The notes below the pieces were generated by a model. The model was given only the letters and a program-made list of their open reading frames with translations. It was not told the DNA's origin and did not search any database. A stretch of DNA of 64,000 nt, from the IMG/VR virus record IMGVR_UViG_3300042691_040495, positions 1 to 64,000 of that record, one strand, 5' to 3'. Below, in pieces: positions 34,702 to 43,806 of this stretch. The first letter of the stretch is position 1, and every line of letters begins with the position of its first letter. Position numbers and translations under genes: made by a program. Source of the stretch: a virus.

Positions 34702-35887
34702 CACCACCAGTCCTAAAATGACTGTAACAAAAGCTTTTAATTTATTATCTTTAGAATATACCGCATATACTAGAGTTATAAACTCAACAGGCTCTGTATC
34801 ATATACAACAATTCAAGATAGAGTTTACACGTCCTATCCAACAGCAACATCTGTTACTGATTATCAAATGAATCTTATTACGATAGGTCAAAAATCAAAT
34901 ATTGATGAAAAAATTATATGGTCTTCTAGTAATACATCAGTAGCAACTGTGAATTCCAATGGTTATGTTACCCATGTATCAGATGGTAATTGCAATATAA
35001 CGGCATATATTGATGGAAAATCTTTATCTAAAACATTAAATTTTTCAACAACAAATATTGCCAGTACCTCATTTACTAGCTATGCAAATTCTTCTTTGGC
35101 ACAATATATTGTTGATACAATAAGTGCGAAGGTCTTAAATAAATCAGCATCGATAAGCAAAAATATTTTTTCATTACAAAATCACTCTCAAAGTATTTAT
35201 GTCAGAAATACCAGCTGTTGGGCATATGGACTAGATTTAACTTGTTTTAGTCCGTGGAATTCACTAGACGGACCACGCAGAGCCGGAACTCTTATAAGTC
35301 CTAGACACGTAATTTGCGCCCAACACTATCCTTTAACTGTTGGCACCACAATCAGATTCGTTCGTTTAGATAATACTATTGTTAATAAAACTATAACAGA
35401 TATATATAATTTATCTAATGCAGATATACAGATAGCACTATTAGATTCTGACGTTGGACCCGGAGTGTCGTTTGCTAAAATTTTACCAGAAAATTGGTTT
35501 AACTATCTTCCTTCAATATATTCAAACAGTACTACTCCTTATTGGAGAAATTATACTTTTGGATTGCCAGCTTTGTGTTTAGACCAAGAAGAAAAAGCTC
35601 TGATCCTTGATTTTGTCTCTTTCACTTTTAATACTCGAAATACTTCTTTCTCTATTCCTAATAATAGTAAAAATGCAGAATTTTATGAAAATATTATTGT
35701 CGGGGATAGTGGTAATCCAGAATTTTTAATAATTAATAATACATTAGTCATATTATCTACTTGGTTAACCATAGGTTCTGGGCCATTTATAACATTCTAT
35801 AAAACACAAATTAATGATGCTATGTCACAATTAGGAGGAAACTATCAATTAACAGAAATTGATTTGAGTTCTTTTAATACTTATTAA
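34685..35887 (+). CDS. BIG2-domain trypsin-like protease
   Basis: 400 aa. Residues 55-120 form a BIG2 Ig-like domain (IIWSSSNTSVATVNSNGYVT, the usual W-S-SxxxxVAxV-xxxGxV pattern). Residues 170-385 form a chymotrypsin-like domain: His214 in VICAQHYPL, Asp247 in NADIQIALL and Ser342 in VGDSGNP. No signal peptide, so virion-borne delivery fits better than secretion. The Ig-like domain may dock it on the particle or on glycans. Confidence 0.85.
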   Translation: MKIIANTTSPKMTVTKAFNLLSLEYTAYTRVINSTGSVSYTTIQDRVYTSYPTATSVTDYQMNLITIGQKSNIDEKIIWSSSNTSVATVNSNGYVTHVSDGNCNITAYIDGKSLSKTLNFSTTNIASTSFTSYANSSLAQYIVDTISAKVLNKSASISKNIFSLQNHSQSIYVRNTSCWAYGLDLTCFSPWNSLDGPRRAGTLISPRHVICAQHYPLTVGTTIRFVRLDNTIVNKTITDIYNLSNADIQIALLDSDVGPGVSFAKILPENWFNYLPSIYSNSTTPYWRNYTFGLPALCLDQEEKALILDFVSFTFNTRNTSFSIPNNSKNAEFYENIIVGDSGNPEFLIINNTLVILSTWLTIGSGPFITFYKTQINDAMSQLGGNYQLTEIDLSSFNTY

Positions 35888-35888
35888 T

Positions 35889-35898
35889 GGTGTAAAAT
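35889..35898 (+). promoter_or_regulatory. Candidate phage promoter motif GGTGTAAAAT
   Basis: In the 30-nt gap before the holin-like gene at 35918, a weaker match to GGTGTATTAT. Confidence 0.35.
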
Positions 35899-35917
35899 AA
35901 TCTTATGGAGAAAACAT

Positions 35918-36241
35918 ATGATTAAACCTGGTTATAAAACAAGCGAATTTTGGTTTACTTTAGTAAGTTTTATATTTAGTGGAGCTTATTTGATTGGAAT
36001 ATTAGAAAGCTTTAGTCAAAAAGAAGACTTAATACAAGAAACAAGTAGGGGTATAGAAGCAGCAATATTGATTATTGGTCAATTAACAGTATTATTTAAA
36101 TATATTAAAGGAAGAACAGATCTTAAAAAGACTTGGTGGAGCACAGCAACACCAGAAGAAAGAAAAACCGCCAATAGGCGAAGCTCTAAATCCAAAACTA
36201 AAAAGAAAATTACAAAACCAATTCAGCCCAAAGTTGAGTAG
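35918..36241 (+). CDS. Two-span holin-like membrane protein
   Basis: 107 aa, GGAGA before the ATG. Two hydrophobic helices (residues 11-29, FWFTLVSFIFSGAYLIGIL, and 47-63, AAILIIGQLTVLFKYI) are followed by a strongly basic C-terminus (KKTWWS, then RRSSKSKTKKK). Size, two spans and a basic tail are typical of class II phage holins. First of a run of small membrane genes ending at 39.8 kb. Confidence 0.65.
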   Translation: MIKPGYKTSEFWFTLVSFIFSGAYLIGILESFSQKEDLIQETSRGIEAAILIIGQLTVLFKYIKGRTDLKKTWWSTATPEERKTANRRSSKSKTKKKITKPIQPKVE

Positions 36242-36253
36242 ACAAACTCTATC

Positions 36254-36263
36254 GGTGTATTAC
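36254..36263 (+). promoter_or_regulatory. Candidate phage promoter motif GGTGTATTAC
   Basis: Intergenic, 45 nt before the ATG at 36299, followed by TATATATAGGG. One of the best copies of the recurrent motif. Confidence 0.5.
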
Positions 36264-36298
36264 TATATATAGGGCTTCTTTTAGGAAAGGTATTATAT

Positions 36299-36739
36299 AT
36301 GCCAGATGCAGCGTCAATAGATTCTATCAAAGTACAAATTGATAATTTAATCAATCAAGTAAAATCTTCACTTGGAGATGTAAAATCTGTTGCTATTACC
36401 CAAGCATGGAAGATTTTGCAACTTGCTGTCGCCGAAACTGTTCAAGTTCTAGAACAAACTTCTGGAGATTTACCGGGATCAGATAAAAAAACCATGGCTA
36501 TGGATTATTTATCAAAATTTTATGACAGTGTTTTTATTGTTATAGATATTCCTATGGTTCCTAGTTTTATGCAAATTATAATTCGTAAATACATTAAAAT
36601 ATTCTTGATGGCATTAGTTAGTTCTAGCATTGATGCTATGGTAACAACTTTTAGACAAGTTGGAGTTTTCCCATCAAAAACAACAGTAGTTTCACAATCA
36701 ATTAAACCCAAGGCTAAAAAAACGAGGAAAAAGAAATGA
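36299..36739 (+). CDS. Small membrane-associated protein, unknown
   Basis: 146 aa. Two hydrophobic stretches around residues 77-92 (DSVFIVIDIPMVPSFM) and 95-117, then a very basic tail (KPKAKKTRKKK). The tail resembles that of the holin-like protein upstream. Overlaps the next gene by 4 nt. Possibly a partner in envelope disruption. Confidence 0.6.
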   Translation: MPDAASIDSIKVQIDNLINQVKSSLGDVKSVAITQAWKILQLAVAETVQVLEQTSGDLPGSDKKTMAMDYLSKFYDSVFIVIDIPMVPSFMQIIIRKYIKIFLMALVSSSIDAMVTTFRQVGVFPSKTTVVSQSIKPKAKKTRKKK

Positions 36740-37119
36740 ATTACACAGAAAGTTTCGATCAATTTGCCAGCAGAGTAACACCCACAGATTTGGCTTTATA
36801 TGCTGGAGTAGGAATTGTTTTATGGATCTTGTTCAAAGACAGGCTTAGTCCTGTTCAAAAGTTTTTAGCAGATGTATTTGGTGGCTTAAAGTCAAAAATA
36901 AACCATGGATCATCCGTTGTTCCTGTTGTTGTTCCAGATGTTGCTCCTGTTGCAGTGTCCAAGGAAACTAAAGAAGATAATTTTTTTAAGTTAATTGTTT
37001 CTTGGAAGCAAACCAGAGACCTAGCAGTTAAGAGCGGTTGTGATGAAGCTGTTAAGGTTGCTGATCAAATGTTTCCATTTTTAAGTCCCACAGTTTGCTC
37101 AAAGGAAAAAAGTGTATGA
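36736..37119 (+). CDS. Single-span membrane protein, unknown
   Basis: 127 aa. Transmembrane helix near residues 17-34 (DLALYAGVGIVLWILFK), Val/Pro-rich linker at residues 60-75, then a soluble helical domain with two Cys. Stop overlaps the next ATG (ATGA). Confidence 0.6.
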   Translation: MNYTESFDQFASRVTPTDLALYAGVGIVLWILFKDRLSPVQKFLADVFGGLKSKINHGSSVVPVVVPDVAPVAVSKETKEDNFFKLIVSWKQTRDLAVKSGCDEAVKVADQMFPFLSPTVCSKEKSV

Positions 37120-37616
37120 ATCCCAAACTTAAAACAGGTCTTTTAATATTTGCTCTTGCTCTATTAGGTATCGGAATACTTAAACCCGATTTGAGTTTCT
37201 TTAATAAGCCAGTATCACCATCAGCTGTTGTTGAATTGGACGTTAAAGAGCCTGAGTCACCAGAATTGAAAGAGAAAGCAGACGCTGTGGTCAAAGCATT
37301 ATCTGCTAACTCTGATCGTAAAACTGACGGATTACGATTAGCCTATCTGTATAATGACATGGCAACTTTAGTTGGCCTTGACGGAAAAGATGAAGTTATT
37401 AAAAATACCGAAGAAATTAGACAAGCCAATAAATTAGTTGGTTTAATGCTAAGATTAGATATCAAAGGTAAGTACGAAGACCTTCCAGAATCTGCTCAAG
37501 CTTTGGTATTAACAGCAATTGGAGACGATAATGTTTTATTAAACGATGATCTTAGAGCAAAAGCTGTTGAAGGTTTCAAAGCTTTATCCTGGGCCTGTTT
37601 ACAAGGAAGCAAATAA
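37116..37616 (+). CDS. Membrane-anchored or exported protein, unknown
   Basis: 166 aa from the ATG at 37116, which has AAAGGAAAA upstream and overlaps the previous stop; an earlier in-frame start at 37095 is disfavoured. Residues 5-22 (KTGLLIFALALLGIGILK) form a signal anchor, followed by a helical, Asp/Glu/Lys-rich domain. It directly precedes the papain-like peptidase, sharing one base with it. Confidence 0.6.
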   Translation: MNPKLKTGLLIFALALLGIGILKPDLSFFNKPVSPSAVVELDVKEPESPELKEKADAVVKALSANSDRKTDGLRLAYLYNDMATLVGLDGKDEVIKNTEEIRQANKLVGLMLRLDIKGKYEDLPESAQALVLTAIGDDNVLLNDDLRAKAVEGFKALSWACLQGSK

Positions 37617-38542
37617 TGCCAAGATATTCACCACAAGAATTATACGATAATTATCGCAACGGTTTTAGCGGATGCTTGTGGGAACAGCACGTTTTCGACC
37701 ATTTGATGGAAAATAGTAAATATCCTTTGTTTGGTGATGCTAGCAAAAAAATTAAAAGTAGTGGTAAGGGCAAATTATCAACACCATATAAAAGTGTATT
37801 AAAATTTGAAAAAAGCCCTTATAATGAAAGACAAACAACAGGAGATTGTGTATCTCATGGAACACGAAATGCATGTGACGTTAGTAGAGCAGTAGAGATT
37901 GATGTAAATGGAGAGAAAGAAGCTTGGGTTGCTAAAGGAGCAACAGAAGCAATTTATGGTGCTCGCGGTCACGGCGGAGAAGGAATGAGTTGCTCAAGAG
38001 CTGCCGAGTTTGTTAGCAAGAACGGTGGCATATTATTACGCCAAAACTATAAAGGCGTTGTAGATTTTAGCAAATATAATGGTAATCTTGGTGCCGGATG
38101 GGGCGCGAGAGGATTGCCGGATAAAGTTATTGATCTAGCAAATGACCATCAGATCAGAACAACTAGTTTAATAAAAACAGTAGAAGAAGCAAGAGATGCT
38201 TTAGCTAATGGTTATGGTTTAGCAGTATGCTCTAATTATGGATTTAGTAACAAAAGAGATAAAAAGGGCATAGCTAATACTAGCGGTAGCTGGGGCCATT
38301 GTATGGCTTGGATAGCTTGTGATGATACTGGTAGCGAGCCACTATTCTTAGTACAAAATAGTTGGGGCAAATGGAATGATGGAGGTCATCCAGAATGGGG
38401 GCCTATACCTGACGGTAGTTTTTTAATACGAGCCGACGTAGCAGCAGGGATGCTTTCACAGAATGGAAGTTATGCGTTTAGTAATTTTGACGGATTCCCT
38501 GTACAAAAGCTACCATCTTACGGTTTTGAAGACTATCTATAA
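37616..38542 (+). CDS. Papain-like cysteine peptidase (C1 type)
   Basis: 308 aa. Active-site layout: Gln73...Cys78 in RQTTGDCVSHG, then SWGHCMAWIACD with the catalytic His, and LVQNSWGKW with the Asn of the triad, the order seen in papain. No signal peptide or propeptide visible. It is embedded in a run of membrane-protein genes with a holin-like gene 1.7 kb upstream, so it may be the lysis or envelope-opening enzyme, or a virion protease. Confidence 0.8.
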   Translation: MPRYSPQELYDNYRNGFSGCLWEQHVFDHLMENSKYPLFGDASKKIKSSGKGKLSTPYKSVLKFEKSPYNERQTTGDCVSHGTRNACDVSRAVEIDVNGEKEAWVAKGATEAIYGARGHGGEGMSCSRAAEFVSKNGGILLRQNYKGVVDFSKYNGNLGAGWGARGLPDKVIDLANDHQIRTTSLIKTVEEARDALANGYGLAVCSNYGFSNKRDKKGIANTSGSWGHCMAWIACDDTGSEPLFLVQNSWGKWNDGGHPEWGPIPDGSFLIRADVAAGMLSQNGSYAFSNFDGFPVQKLPSYGFEDYL

Positions 38543-38572
38543 TATAGTGGCCTAAAAGCTAACCTTAAGTTT

Positions 38573-38582
38573 GGTGTATTAT
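38573..38582 (+). promoter_or_regulatory. Candidate phage promoter motif GGTGTATTAT
   Basis: Intergenic, 33 nt before the ATG at 38606. It lies between TAACCTTAAG and CTTTAGGGTTA, an imperfect inverted repeat that would place the motif in a loop. Confidence 0.5.
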
Positions 38583-38605
38583 ATTTATACCTTTAGGGTT
38601 ATACT

Positions 38606-38800
38606 ATGAAACTTTTAGATAGAATTGCTTTAAACAATCTTTTACGAATAATAAGAGAACTTATTATACGAATGGTTGACTTTTTTGAAAAACAAAAAAA
38701 ACCAGTCAAACCAACACCAAAACCTAAACCCGACAGACCTCGCCCTTTGAAAAATATTATAGACTTGATACCTGTTCCATGGAGAACAAAAGATGAATAA
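38606..38800 (+). CDS. Small basic protein with Pro/Lys tail
   Basis: 64 aa. An amphipathic N-terminal helix (LLRIIRELIIRMVDFFEKQ) is followed by a Pro/Lys-rich segment (KKPVKPTPKPKPDRP). Could be membrane-peripheral. Overlaps the next gene by 8 nt. Confidence 0.5.
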   Translation: MKLLDRIALNNLLRIIRELIIRMVDFFEKQKKPVKPTPKPKPDRPRPLKNIIDLIPVPWRTKDE

Positions 38801-39140
38801 AATACTATTACCAATTTTAGCAGTTGCTATGATATTTGGGTCATATGGATATCATGGGTCAACAACTTCCGCAGTAACTCTTGTGGGGGGAATTGTTAAG
38901 GCTCAACATACTGAAAGTGTGAAAAAATACAAAAGAAAAGACTGTCCAATATGCAAAGGCAAAGGATACTATATTAGTGGTGATGGTATTGAAAAAGTTA
39001 ACTGCGGATATTGTATTCCTGATAAGAGTGACACTCCAAAAAATCAATTACCAAACACATATCCAAAAGTTATTACTCATCCTCCAGTAACTATTCAACA
39101 AAATTGCCCAAATGGCGTTTGTCCAATTCCTAAAAAATAA
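38793..39140 (+). CDS. Secreted Cys-rich zinc-finger-like protein
   Basis: 115 aa. Signal peptide at residues 1-16 (MNKILLPILAVAMIFG), then CPICKGKGYY...CGYC (DnaJ-type CxxCxGxG and CxxC pair) and a C-terminal CPNGVCP pair after a Pro-rich linker. Exported proteins with DnaJ-type fingers are uncommon; the Cys may form disulfides instead of binding zinc. Confidence 0.6.
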   Translation: MNKILLPILAVAMIFGSYGYHGSTTSAVTLVGGIVKAQHTESVKKYKRKDCPICKGKGYYISGDGIEKVNCGYCIPDKSDTPKNQLPNTYPKVITHPPVTIQQNCPNGVCPIPKK

Positions 39141-39151
39141 AGGTATAAAAA

Positions 39152-39550
39152 ATGGACGATAATCTTAGAGAAAAATTAAAAGCTATCGCAGAAAAAGTGT
39201 TAAAACAAGCCAATGTGCCAAATGATGAAAAATTTGGTAGTGTTATTGCTATACTAATGATGATTAGTATAATACTTACAGTAATTAGAGTATTACAAGA
39301 ATGCAATAAAAATAAAACACAAGGCATGACATCAGAAAATAAACAATCTCTCTATGCTGAAAACATTAAATCTTATAGTAAAAAACGAGGTTGGTTTACT
39401 AGACTAAGAATAAAAAGAATTCTTAAAAGAGAACTGACCTCAGAAGAATATAATAAATACGGCATTAAATTAACAGAAGCATTGTTAGATATAGGAGAAA
39501 CCCTCAAGGATGATGAAGTCGCAACTCTAATGGAGGCAGCAAATGTTTAG
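39152..39550 (+). CDS. Single-span membrane protein, unknown
   Basis: 132 aa. Transmembrane helix at residues 28-47 (FGSVIAILMMISIILTVIRV), flanked by a charged N-terminus and a basic C-terminal domain. Overlaps the GlsB-like gene by 8 nt. Confidence 0.6.
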   Translation: MDDNLREKLKAIAEKVLKQANVPNDEKFGSVIAILMMISIILTVIRVLQECNKNKTQGMTSENKQSLYAENIKSYSKKRGWFTRLRIKRILKRELTSEEYNKYGIKLTEALLDIGETLKDDEVATLMEAANV

Positions 39551-39794
39551 TATATTAATCTGGTGTGTATATGGTATTTTTGTTGGCAGCATAGCAAAAA
39601 GCATAGTTCCAGGAGAAGAAAATTTTGGTTTTGTTAAAACAGTAGCACTAGGAGTATGTGGCTCCTATATGGGTGGCGCACTATTATATTTACTGGGTAA
39701 GTATGAATCGGTGTCTCCTGCTGGATTGTTCATGGGAGTCGCCGGTGCTGTTTTAGCATTGGTGCTTTATAACAAACTACAATCATCAAAATAA
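39543..39794 (+). CDS. GlsB/YeaQ/YmgE-family membrane protein
   Basis: 83 aa, three hydrophobic segments. IWCVYGIFVGSIAKSIVPG, VALGVCGSYMGGALLYLLG and PAGLFMGVAGAVLALVLYN match the Gly-rich helices of this family, known as transglycosylase-associated or stress-membrane proteins. In a phage it may stabilise or perturb the inner membrane. Its stop overlaps the disturbed start region of the next gene. Confidence 0.75.
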   Translation: MFSILIWCVYGIFVGSIAKSIVPGEENFGFVKTVALGVCGSYMGGALLYLLGKYESVSPAGLFMGVAGAVLALVLYNKLQSSK

Positions 39795-42540
39795 ACTAGC
39801 AATAGTCTTATATTTATATTATACAGATTTATGGCCAGAGTTTAAACACTTATTAAGTCGTTTAGATCTGAACTATACTTTGTATTTAGGATTATGTAAA
39901 GATAATGATAATTCCGAAATCTTAAATGATCTTAACTCTTTAAAATGCCAAACTAAAATTAGTTATCATGAAAATTATGGAGCAGATATAGCTCCTTTTC
40001 TATCTCAACTTCATGATATAAAAGAACCTCTTTTCATTAAAATCCATGGTAAAAAAACAAACATAGGGACTCATAACCATGTGAATTGGAGATCCATTTT
40101 ATTAAATGATTTGATTGGAGGATCTGATATAGTAGAATCAAATATTTTAGCACTTGAAGATAAATCAGTCGGTATGATATCCCCAAGACCTCTTTTATGG
40201 TCCAACTTAGAGGGATCCAATTCTTCCAAGATACAGCATCTATGTTCGGAACTAAATATAGATTACAATTCAGTGAAAGATGGATATTTTGTTGCTGGAT
40301 CTATGTTTATGTCTAGAACAAAAATTTTTAAAAGTATTTTTACAAAAAATAAAATAATAAAAATATTAGAACTACTTAGTGCAGAAACCAATAAAGTACA
40401 AGATATAGTCAATGGAACATATTCGCATTCTCTTGAAAGAATTTTTGGCTATATTATTAAATTCAAAAATTTTACTATTAATTTTTTTAATCATAATTAT
40501 ATTTTAATTAAAAATACCGATACACAAAAAATATTTCATGGAATAAAATTATATACTAATTTTATGTATTTGTTAGAAGATATGAATGTTTATGGAAAAA
40601 TATTAACAGAAACAGATGATACTAAACTAATTCAATGGTATCACTTGAATAGTCCAATAGATCAATTATATCATTTATCAGAAGATAACTATTTTATTTC
40701 TAATGGTAGTAATTCTAGTCTTCTAGATGATTCTAAAATTAATTTTCGATTTGAAACCCCTAGTAGCATATCGATATCTATTCTTTTATTTTATCCAGAA
40801 GAGTTGTCTTTAAAATCTATCAATAATATATGTTCTATGTTATTTAATAAATGTCATGAATTAAATATACTAAAAATAATACTAAATATTAGAAATAATT
40901 CATTAAATTATAATTCAGAAATTATTAAAAATAATATTCTAAATTTACAAGAATACTATGGTAATTTAAATAAATTAGATATACAAATTAATTATTTTGA
41001 AAATTTTAATTATGGATATGGCCGTGGTCACAATGAAAATTTTAACATAGACTCGGATGCTGAATACTTTTTTGTACTAAATGACGATATATTTTTTCCT
41101 AATCTTGATTGGATGAATAGATGCTTTAAAGAGTTTCATGAACAACAGGATTTGGCAATTATCGGATCAGAACAGTCTCCTCAATTTTTAGATAATTTAG
41201 CCAATGGAATACTGAGGCCTATAATCGAAACGAATAATCCAGATTATTCTGAGGGATCGATACTTCTGATAAAATCGGATATTTTTAAACAGATTAATGG
41301 ATTTGATACTTCTTTAGAATATTGTTATTATGAAGACGTAGATTTGTGTCTTAGGGTTAAGCAGCTTGGGTATAAGATTAAAAACATAACTATTAAACAT
41401 CAGCATTTTAGATCAAGTAGTTCATCCAAACTTCCGATTATAGCAAGAGAATCTATAAGTGAATTAAATAGAGCAAAATTTTTATCTAAATGGGGTGGAT
41501 TTATACAAGGGAAAAAAGAAAATTTATATAATAACATATTAATAGATATAGATTTTGATGGATTTGGTGATATTGTTGACTGTTATTATCCTATTAAACA
41601 ATTATTATTGAATAATATAAATAATAATATATATATGTATATTCCATCTAATTTATTACATTTATATTTTTCTTTAATCTTTTTTCATCCAAATATAACA
41701 TTTATAAAAAAAGAAGAAATTAATAATATAAATTATGATAGTATATATTCAACAAAAAATTTAAACCTATCTCCACCATATCATACTATGGATATTATTG
41801 CTTCTCAATTTGGAGTGGTTGACTTTGACACTGATCCAACAGCCGTATGCTCTTATTATAAAAATAAATTAAAAAATTCAACAATAATAAAACCAGATAA
41901 AAAATATATTGTTATCCATTTTGACTCTCAAAGAGAGGGTTTTGAGTCGAGGATGCCCAATCAAGAAATATTGATTTCTATAACTCAAAAACTCAGTGAA
42001 CACTATAAATTTATTATTTTAGGTAAACATTTAAAGATACCAAATATTGAATTTGAAAATCATATATCAATTTTAAAAGATAATAATATAATCTATGATT
42101 ATAGAGATTCAGGATCAATAGAGGATATGTTTATGCTAATTTCGGGATGCTTTATGTTTTTAGGAGTTGACTCGGGGCCGAGTCATATAGCTCAATTATT
42201 AAATATTCCAAGCTATATTATATATGGTCCTATCAATCCTGCAACTAAAATATACAGATATTATAATTCTGGTTGTTATTATAATTTAAATCACGAGTCT
42301 GGTTCTGGAACCTATCACAGATGCTTAAGACCATCGTATCATTATGATATGAGAAGAGATGAAAACTGCATAAAAGAAATAGATAGTTCTTTTTTGACGA
42401 CAGATATTGAAAAATTTATATCAAATAATTTTGTCTTTAATTGGATACCTATTTTTGATTCTCTAAGAAGAAATCAGAGAGAATCGATACTACTACAAAT
42501 GCATAACCCATTATATAAAAATAAAATTTTGTTAAATTAA
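39793..42540 (+). CDS. Trifunctional RgpF-GT2-GT9 glycosyltransferase
   Basis: About 915 aa if read from 39793; the first usable codon is a TTG at 39880, which would lose the first strand and helix. N-terminal KLAIVLYLYYTDLWPEFKH, ADIAPFL and FIKIHGKKT are RgpF (rhamnan synthesis F). The centre is GT2: FFVLNDDIFFP, then EDVDLCLRVKQLGYKI. The C-terminus is GT9-like: IDIDFDGFGDIVD and FLGVDSGPSHIAQLLNIPS. Three transferase modules in one protein suggest assembly of an oligosaccharide. No ATG, GTG or TTG precedes KLAIV in frame; restoring one G in the upstream overlap would give ATGAAACTAGC. Confidence 0.8.
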   Translation, partial: KLAIVLYLYYTDLWPEFKHLLSRLDLNYTLYLGLCKDNDNSEILNDLNSLKCQTKISYHENYGADIAPFLSQLHDIKEPLFIKIHGKKTNIGTHNHVNWRSILLNDLIGGSDIVESNILALEDKSVGMISPRPLLWSNLEGSNSSKIQHLCSELNIDYNSVKDGYFVAGSMFMSRTKIFKSIFTKNKIIKILELLSAETNKVQDIVNGTYSHSLERIFGYIIKFKNFTINFFNHNYILIKNTDTQKIFHGIKLYTNFMYLLEDMNVYGKILTETDDTKLIQWYHLNSPIDQLYHLSEDNYFISNGSNSSLLDDSKINFRFETPSSISISILLFYPEELSLKSINNICSMLFNKCHELNILKIILNIRNNSLNYNSEIIKNNILNLQEYYGNLNKLDIQINYFENFNYGYGRGHNENFNIDSDAEYFFVLNDDIFFPNLDWMNRCFKEFHEQQDLAIIGSEQSPQFLDNLANGILRPIIETNNPDYSEGSILLIKSDIFKQINGFDTSLEYCYYEDVDLCLRVKQLGYKIKNITIKHQHFRSSSSSKLPIIARESISELNRAKFLSKWGGFIQGKKENLYNNILIDIDFDGFGDIVDCYYPIKQLLLNNINNNIYMYIPSNLLHLYFSLIFFHPNITFIKKEEINNINYDSIYSTKNLNLSPPYHTMDIIASQFGVVDFDTDPTAVCSYYKNKLKNSTIIKPDKKYIVIHFDSQREGFESRMPNQEILISITQKLSEHYKFIILGKHLKIPNIEFENHISILKDNNIIYDYRDSGSIEDMFMLISGCFMFLGVDSGPSHIAQLLNIPSYIIYGPINPATKIYRYYNSGCYYNLNHESGSGTYHRCLRPSYHYDMRRDENCIKEIDSSFLTTDIEKFISNNFVFNWIPIFDSLRRNQRESILLQMHNPLYKNKILLN

Positions 42541-42541
42541 T

Positions 42542-43342
42542 ATGATTAAAAATAAAATACATATTATATCATTTATTAAAAATGAAAAAGAATTTATAGA
42601 AACTTTTATACGATATCATATAAACATTGCTGATAAAATAACTATAATAGATAATGGATCTACGGATAATACATTAGATATAATCAATAAATACTTAAAT
42701 AATAATATCTCTTTGATTATAGATAATAGTAATTTTGATTATAAAGGCGAGATATGCACAAAACATATTAAAAAATCTGATGCCGATATAATATTTCCAT
42801 TAGACTCTGATGAATTTTTACTATATGATAACGGGTCAATAATCAAAGATGATACAAAACTTATCAGAGAATATATTCAAAATATACCAATAAATGGATA
42901 TAAATATAAAATTAATAAAATCTATAACAAAATAGAAAATACTAATAATTATTCCATTGATCAAACGTATAATTCTAATAAAATTGTTTTTCCTAGATCA
43001 GGATTTATTGAAACAGATTGTGGTTTCCATTTTGGTAAAGTCTTATTAGATAAAGATAATATAATTAATAAGATAAACATCTCGTACCTTCATTTGCATT
43101 ATTTTTCAAAGAACAGATGGCTTAAAAGCAGTAATCAGAAACTAAAAGCCAGACTACAGGATAAATTCAACGACTTAGATAGTATTGTAGGTTTAGCCAG
43201 CAGCCAAAATAAATCTAATCATATAGCCAAAGAAATGATTTATTACCTTGGTACAAACAACTGGCACAGACTAAAACATGATGTGTCCTTTGAAACTCCC
43301 TTCTTGACTTCTTTGTTCCAAAGTGATATGATACCTTCATGA
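42542..43342 (+). CDS. Family 2-like glycosyltransferase (Glyco_tranf_2_4 type)
   Basis: 266 aa. HIISFIKNEKEFIETFIRYH and KITIIDNGSTDNTLDI are the N-terminal signature; IIFPLDSDEFLLY carries the DSDE metal motif. A His-containing segment YLHLHYFSKNRW follows. Typical of LPS/capsule side-chain transferases. One base after the trifunctional gene, overlapping the dCMP deaminase gene by 4 nt. Confidence 0.85.
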   Translation: MIKNKIHIISFIKNEKEFIETFIRYHINIADKITIIDNGSTDNTLDIINKYLNNNISLIIDNSNFDYKGEICTKHIKKSDADIIFPLDSDEFLLYDNGSIIKDDTKLIREYIQNIPINGYKYKINKIYNKIENTNNYSIDQTYNSNKIVFPRSGFIETDCGFHFGKVLLDKDNIINKINISYLHLHYFSKNRWLKSSNQKLKARLQDKFNDLDSIVGLASSQNKSNHIAKEMIYYLGTNNWHRLKHDVSFETPFLTSLFQSDMIPS

Positions 43343-43806
43343 GACCATCATGGACTGATTACTTTTTAGGATTGGCAAAAGTTGTTTCTCAACGAAGCCA
43401 CGACGCTCAAACTCAGCACGGCTGTGTAATTACGGATAACCATAATAGAATATTGGGTGTTGGTTACAACGGCTTTGCTCGCGGTCTTGATGATACTAAA
43501 TTACCAAATATTAGGCCAGAAAAATATCCGTGGATGATTCATGCAGAAAGAAATGCTTTGTCTAATTGTATTGTTAGGCCAGATAATGGAGTAGCATATG
43601 TTACTGGCCAATGCTGCAATGACTGCATAATGGCATTATGGCAAGAAGGCGTAACTAAAGTATTTATGGCCGATGATCACGGAACAAAATTGTTTGACAG
43701 TGAAGCAAAAAATAGATTTGATACTTTTGTAGATATGAGTGGTATAGAAATTTTTTATATTAAGCCAGATCTATCTTGGCTCAAAGGGTTGTGTGGTGTA
43801 TTATGA
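43339..43806 (+). CDS. Deoxycytidylate (dCMP) deaminase
   Basis: 155 aa. Zinc site: HAERNAL (His and catalytic Glu) and GQCCNDCIMA (the CxxC pair). GVGYNGFARG is the substrate loop of dCMP-type members, and MRPSWTDYFLGLAKVVSQRS is the usual N-terminus. It makes dUMP for dTTP synthesis, fitting an AT-rich genome. Followed at once by a small membrane ORF and RNR. Confidence 0.9.
   Translation: MRPSWTDYFLGLAKVVSQRSHDAQTQHGCVITDNHNRILGVGYNGFARGLDDTKLPNIRPEKYPWMIHAERNALSNCIVRPDNGVAYVTGQCCNDCIMALWQEGVTKVFMADDHGTKLFDSEAKNRFDTFVDMSGIEIFYIKPDLSWLKGLCGVL
43795..43804 (+). promoter_or_regulatory. Candidate phage promoter motif GGTGTATTAT
   Basis: Overlaps the last codons of the dCMP deaminase gene (Gly-Val-Leu), 147 nt before RNR and next to the ATG of the small ORF at 43803. 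Exact match to the best motif copies, but in coding sequence. Confidence 0.3.
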
